Source of the DNA: Anticarsia gemmatalis
Taxonomy: Eukaryota > Arthropoda > Insecta > Lepidoptera > Erebidae
Reading direction: 5' to 3'
Length of the DNA stretch: 64,000 bases
Assembly: GCF_050436995.1 (NCBI RefSeq)
Contig: NC_134763.1
Coordinates: 4,154,001 to 4,218,000, forward strand
A program made the position numbers and the translations under genes. Positions 60,474 through 64,000 of the stretch are shown here, one piece after another. Within the stretch, counting starts at the first letter, position 1. Every line of letters begins with the position of its first letter. Below the pieces are notes generated by a model. It ran no database searches and was not told the origin of the DNA. It worked only from the letters and a program-made list of their open reading frames with translations.

Positions 60474-63400
60474 TTATATAAGTGGACGAAACAGTTATCA
60501 ATCCGTCCACTCAAGTACACAAATATTATTCATAGTTAACATAGTTCCATACGTTTGATTTGAGTAACATAACATCGTTAGTTGACCGTGATTTCAGATA
60601 TTGTTGTACATTAGCATGCCATGTTCCGTCATTATCATATTGAGTGATTACCCAACAGATTTGATTACGACAATAATGTATGCTAATTTACTATTTGAAC
60701 TACGATTCGCTGATATATTTCTCTGGGCTTTTTAGAAATACATCTTTTGTCGTAGGAGAGCTCAGAAACATTTTAAACGATTAAATCGTTGATTGACTGC
60801 AATTACTATTTTGTATTTCTGGTTGTACTGTGTGTCAGTTGTTTGTATGTTTGTAAAAGTCCCACGACGAGTAATTCTAAACTACGGGAGTTGTCTTTTT
60901 TATGATAATAAATAATACATTTCTACATAAATCGGCTGTATAAAGCGTAGAAGAGATTGTTCCGCGGCGACTATCTCAACTTCTTAGAAGGATTCATAGC
61001 TCGAATGTTCCACATTACACGCTCGCACCGATACCATCATCCAAGTAAACCATCGCATTGACAATACTAATAGCGATATCGGGTATTCCTATTCACCGAT
61101 CAATTGTACCCCAAGCACCCTTTACCGAAATGATCAGTGACACAATCAATATCTCCGTATTGTATTTTGAACGTTCGCCGACCCACATTCGGTATCGCTT
61201 CCTGGTGATACCCAAGCTTCGAATCCAAATTAATTTAAATAGGTACATCCTTGTCTTTCCGCTCCACTGAGCGTGAGTCGATTTGCAATTCCTACACCCC
61301 AGTAGTTCCGTTTCGTTCACTGACTTAAATTACTACGAACTTTGCTTCTCTATGTCGCTTTTTATTTGTCCCGCCCGCCTACGAAAGCTGAGTTAGTGCT
61401 TATTTTTTAGCTTTCAAACCTTCGTGGTCGGTGACTCGGAAAAATCTCCGGCTCCCGGACGGTGATAAATTACCTGAAAATAATGAATACGCACTTTAAT
61501 TACGTCGGTTGGCTGAATCCTGTAGTGTTTGTGTAGTACGTTAATAGTTCATGACATAATACTTGGGCTGTTTTATTTAAAACTGAATGATAGCAAAAAA
61601 AAAAGAAACACATTTATAGCATTAACGTTTAGAATTGGAGTATATTGAAACAGACAAAAGATGTTAAGTCCGTGTGCAAAATAAATTAAGATTGATTAGA
61701 AAATAAAATAATGCGTAGAAGATAATTCTTGGGTAGTTAATATCCACGCAGAAATTATCAGCTTCACACAATACGTAAGAATAAAAAACATTCTAGAACT
61801 TTTCCATTACCCAAGCCACGCATAAAGATGTCCCTACGAAATATTTAGATGGGCTCGTAAATCCATGAGACAATGTTTTGAAAGCGAACGTGTCTGCTCA
61901 ATAGGTAGTACAAAGTAGTCGCCAAATGTCTAAACATAATTCTCAAGGAAATACCGAGTGAAACGAAACGTTATTTAGATAGATAGAACAAATAGAATCA
62001 TGTCGCTATATACGCGGAGACAGCGACATTGAAAATCACATTATATTTTAATTTATGTTTCCATACTGTGGAAATAAAAAATAAAGTGTCATCCGATTAT
62101 TATTTGAAGTACTTTCGTTTGTTTCATTATTTTATATAACAGAAGCGGGACTTGGGAACACCCACACGTGCTTAAAACATAAGTACTGAATATTGTAGAG
62201 CCCTGTTTTGAATTAGCTGTGGAGACCACTCGAACTCGTGCAGACTAACTAAATTGAATATTTTTCTCCATATTATCATATTCGCTACTTTAAATAAATC
62301 GAGATTCGGTGTCTTAGTCGTGTAACGAAATATTTTTCCCACCAATCATACCATCATATTGACTATAGCCATAACTATCCAAATTGTAAGCTCGTTGACA
62401 TTCACAATTCTATTTAAATAAAAAGTAGGGCGGCTATAACATTTCTGTCTCCTATACTACAGATTGTTCTAAATATTTGACGGGCGCATAGTCACTCGCG
62501 CTCTCGCGTCATCTACGAATAAACATGAGTACGCACTGAAAATAAAATATTATGCGATCGCATTTGTAACGCACGGCCAGAAATAACGGCGTGTGTCACC
62601 AGTGTGTGCCGTGCCCACCGGCCTAGTATGGCAGAACGATGAGCGCGATTGTCTCAAACAACAGACATCACACACAGTTTGATTCGTCATGACAGGTGAC
62701 AGTTTTCCTAGAAAATACTGACGGCTACTGACGGAAAGTAGAATGTAGAATAAAGCTTGTTTCAATATCAAAGACACAGCTGCGAATTAGAGAAAATAGT
62801 CTGTTTTTTTCTTATTCAGATACTTCATCACCAAGTTCAGAGGACAAAATATTATTTACCTTGACCATAAAACAGTGAAAAATATGTTACGTTTCACGAG
62901 GTTTTAAACTCGTTAAGTTTACTGTAATCTAGGAAAATAACCCTTCATGCCCGAAAGTCTCTACAATGCGTACATAAGTCTTAGCCTACCCACTTTACTG
63001 CAAACATGGCCCGATTCCAGCTTCTTGACAGTTGTAAACAAAATGGAAAATAAATTACATGATTATACAATCACAACAAATAAAATTATAAAATAAGGTC
63101 CACAACAGCGTAACCGTCTCCGGACTCTATCCTTTCTTAAAACAAGTGTGTCCGCGATAAACTCAAAAACTGCTAAACCAATATATATGCTTAACTATAC
63201 TAAAACGGAATATTTTACCCTAGCTGACTTTTCAAATAAATGTTCAAAAGGCGTCTTAATATTATATAGATATTTAAGTAATAATAAAAAATGTTTTGAA
63301 AAATTTATGACTTACCGATCATAATTCCAGTTTCGGAAAAACCAATGTGTGCTTAGTTCGCAAGTATTAATTAATCTTATAAAAATATAAAAAATATGTC

Positions 63401-63719
63401 AAATGAATACACACACTACTATGTTGTACAAAACTATTTTAGCATAGTTGTACACAGAACATTAGCTCGCTGTCTGTTAGTCGCGAACTACTAATAGTGC
63501 AGTGTTACATTGTAACAATGTCACCATGACACACGAGTCTACAATGTATTCCTGACCTATTATTGACTGACGATGAATTACTGAGAGATTTATCTCTTTA
63601 GTTGTATTTTTGTATGCATGTAAGAATAATTGTTTAAATAAATAAATGTCATTGGACAACTCACATACGGTCATTTGATTCCAAATCAAGAGCTTGTACT
63701 ATGGTGATAAAATAACTGA
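60474..63719. other. Non-coding stretch
   Basis: I see no supported gene. At 61465-61480 the minus strand reads attattttcag/gtaatt, a weaker form of the joined acceptor/donor seen at 8084. G+C is raised at 61340-61470 and 62540-62700. A strong acceptor-like tract at 62803-62819 precedes a 28-codon open frame, which I regard as chance. Confidence 0.4.
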
Positions 63720-63870
63720 TAAACATACTTATATACTTCTAAATACATACTTATATAAATAAATTGACAAATAGGCTCAGAGCGAAGACTCATGCTCATT
63801 AAAAAAACATTTGTCCCGGGTGGTATGGAACCCACTTCTGCTGTTACCATTGTGAACGGCTTTGTTTTGA
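63720..63870 (-). repeat. Interspersed repeat fragment with tRNA-like B box
   Basis: The stretch aacatacttatatacttcta... gctcagagcgaagactcatg... cccgggtggtatggaaccca... accattgtgaacggc has the wording of a common lepidopteran repeat as I remember it. Reversed, the core reads gtgggttccataccacccggg, a degenerate tRNA T-arm/B box. This suggests a SINE-type head on the minus strand. A shorter relative lies at 43855-43965. Confidence 0.5.
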
Positions 63871-64000
63871 TTTCAAAACGTTTAAATTTCTAAATCCTCA
63901 GTCTAGAATTGTCTGTTATCACAATTTAAGGTGCAAATAACCTTTTATCATCTTTATTTCGGTAACTCTGTCCTATAAATTTTCTACTTGAAACTTGTTC
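63871..64000. other. Non-coding end of window
   Basis: I see nothing recognisable. Confidence 0.5.

Noticed and set aside
61465..61480. Second recursive-splice-like site on the minus strand (ttttcag/gtaatt)
   Set aside because: The donor half GTAATT is weak and the tract is short, so it does not reach the standard of the site at 8084.
62803..62915. Strong acceptor tract followed by a short open frame (YFITKFRGQNIIYLDHK)
   Set aside because: Only 28 codons, no donor or polyadenylation context, no G+C rise; comparable cases occur by chance at 39.8 and 40.4 kb.

Overview
This 64 kb window is AT-rich, non-coding eukaryotic DNA (roughly 35-38% G+C by eye), most likely from a moth or butterfly. 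The arthropod assignment comes from the mobile elements: a gypsy-type LTR retrotransposon with the C-x2-H/FGAKA gag signature, a piggyBac-like transposon flanked by TTAA, several MITEs, and short interspersed repeats that I recognise from memory as typical of lepidopteran genomes. That last point is recollection, not a search.

Layout. 1-1964: 5' part of a minus-strand LTR retrotransposon (LTR 1376-1964, primer-binding site 1361-1374, gag 514-1317, protease in the -1 frame from 544 to the left edge). 3.85-4.25 kb: CpG-rich island with an octamer motif. 7.35 kb: hairpin MITE. 8.08 kb: a minus-strand joined splice acceptor/donor that matches a recursive splice site. 10.26 kb: retroelement 3' tail. 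19.9-21.3 kb: G+C-raised stretch. 21.7-23.5 kb: cluster of an internally deleted piggyBac-like element and two MITEs. 24.4-24.8 kb: SINE-like repeat. 29.2-29.5 kb: a possible frameshifted coding remnant. 30.03-30.09 kb: a sharply bounded 58-bp minus-strand exon candidate. 33.4 and 60.2 kb: two copies of one non-LTR retrotransposon tail in opposite orientation. 34-50 kb: five more copies of the MITE seen at 22.7 kb, one of them a head-to-head dimer. 44.6 and 45.8 kb: two perfect RFX X-box motifs. The rest is AT-rich sequence with no gene I can support.

There is no complete host gene. Apart from gag, the open frames are short and mostly look like chance. The pattern fits the inside of one or more very long introns, or a gene desert, of a regulatory-rich locus. 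The 58-bp exon candidate and the recursive-splice-like site lie on the same (minus) strand, 22 kb apart and in the right order for ratchet splicing of a long intron. This is the most interesting host signal, and it remains inference.
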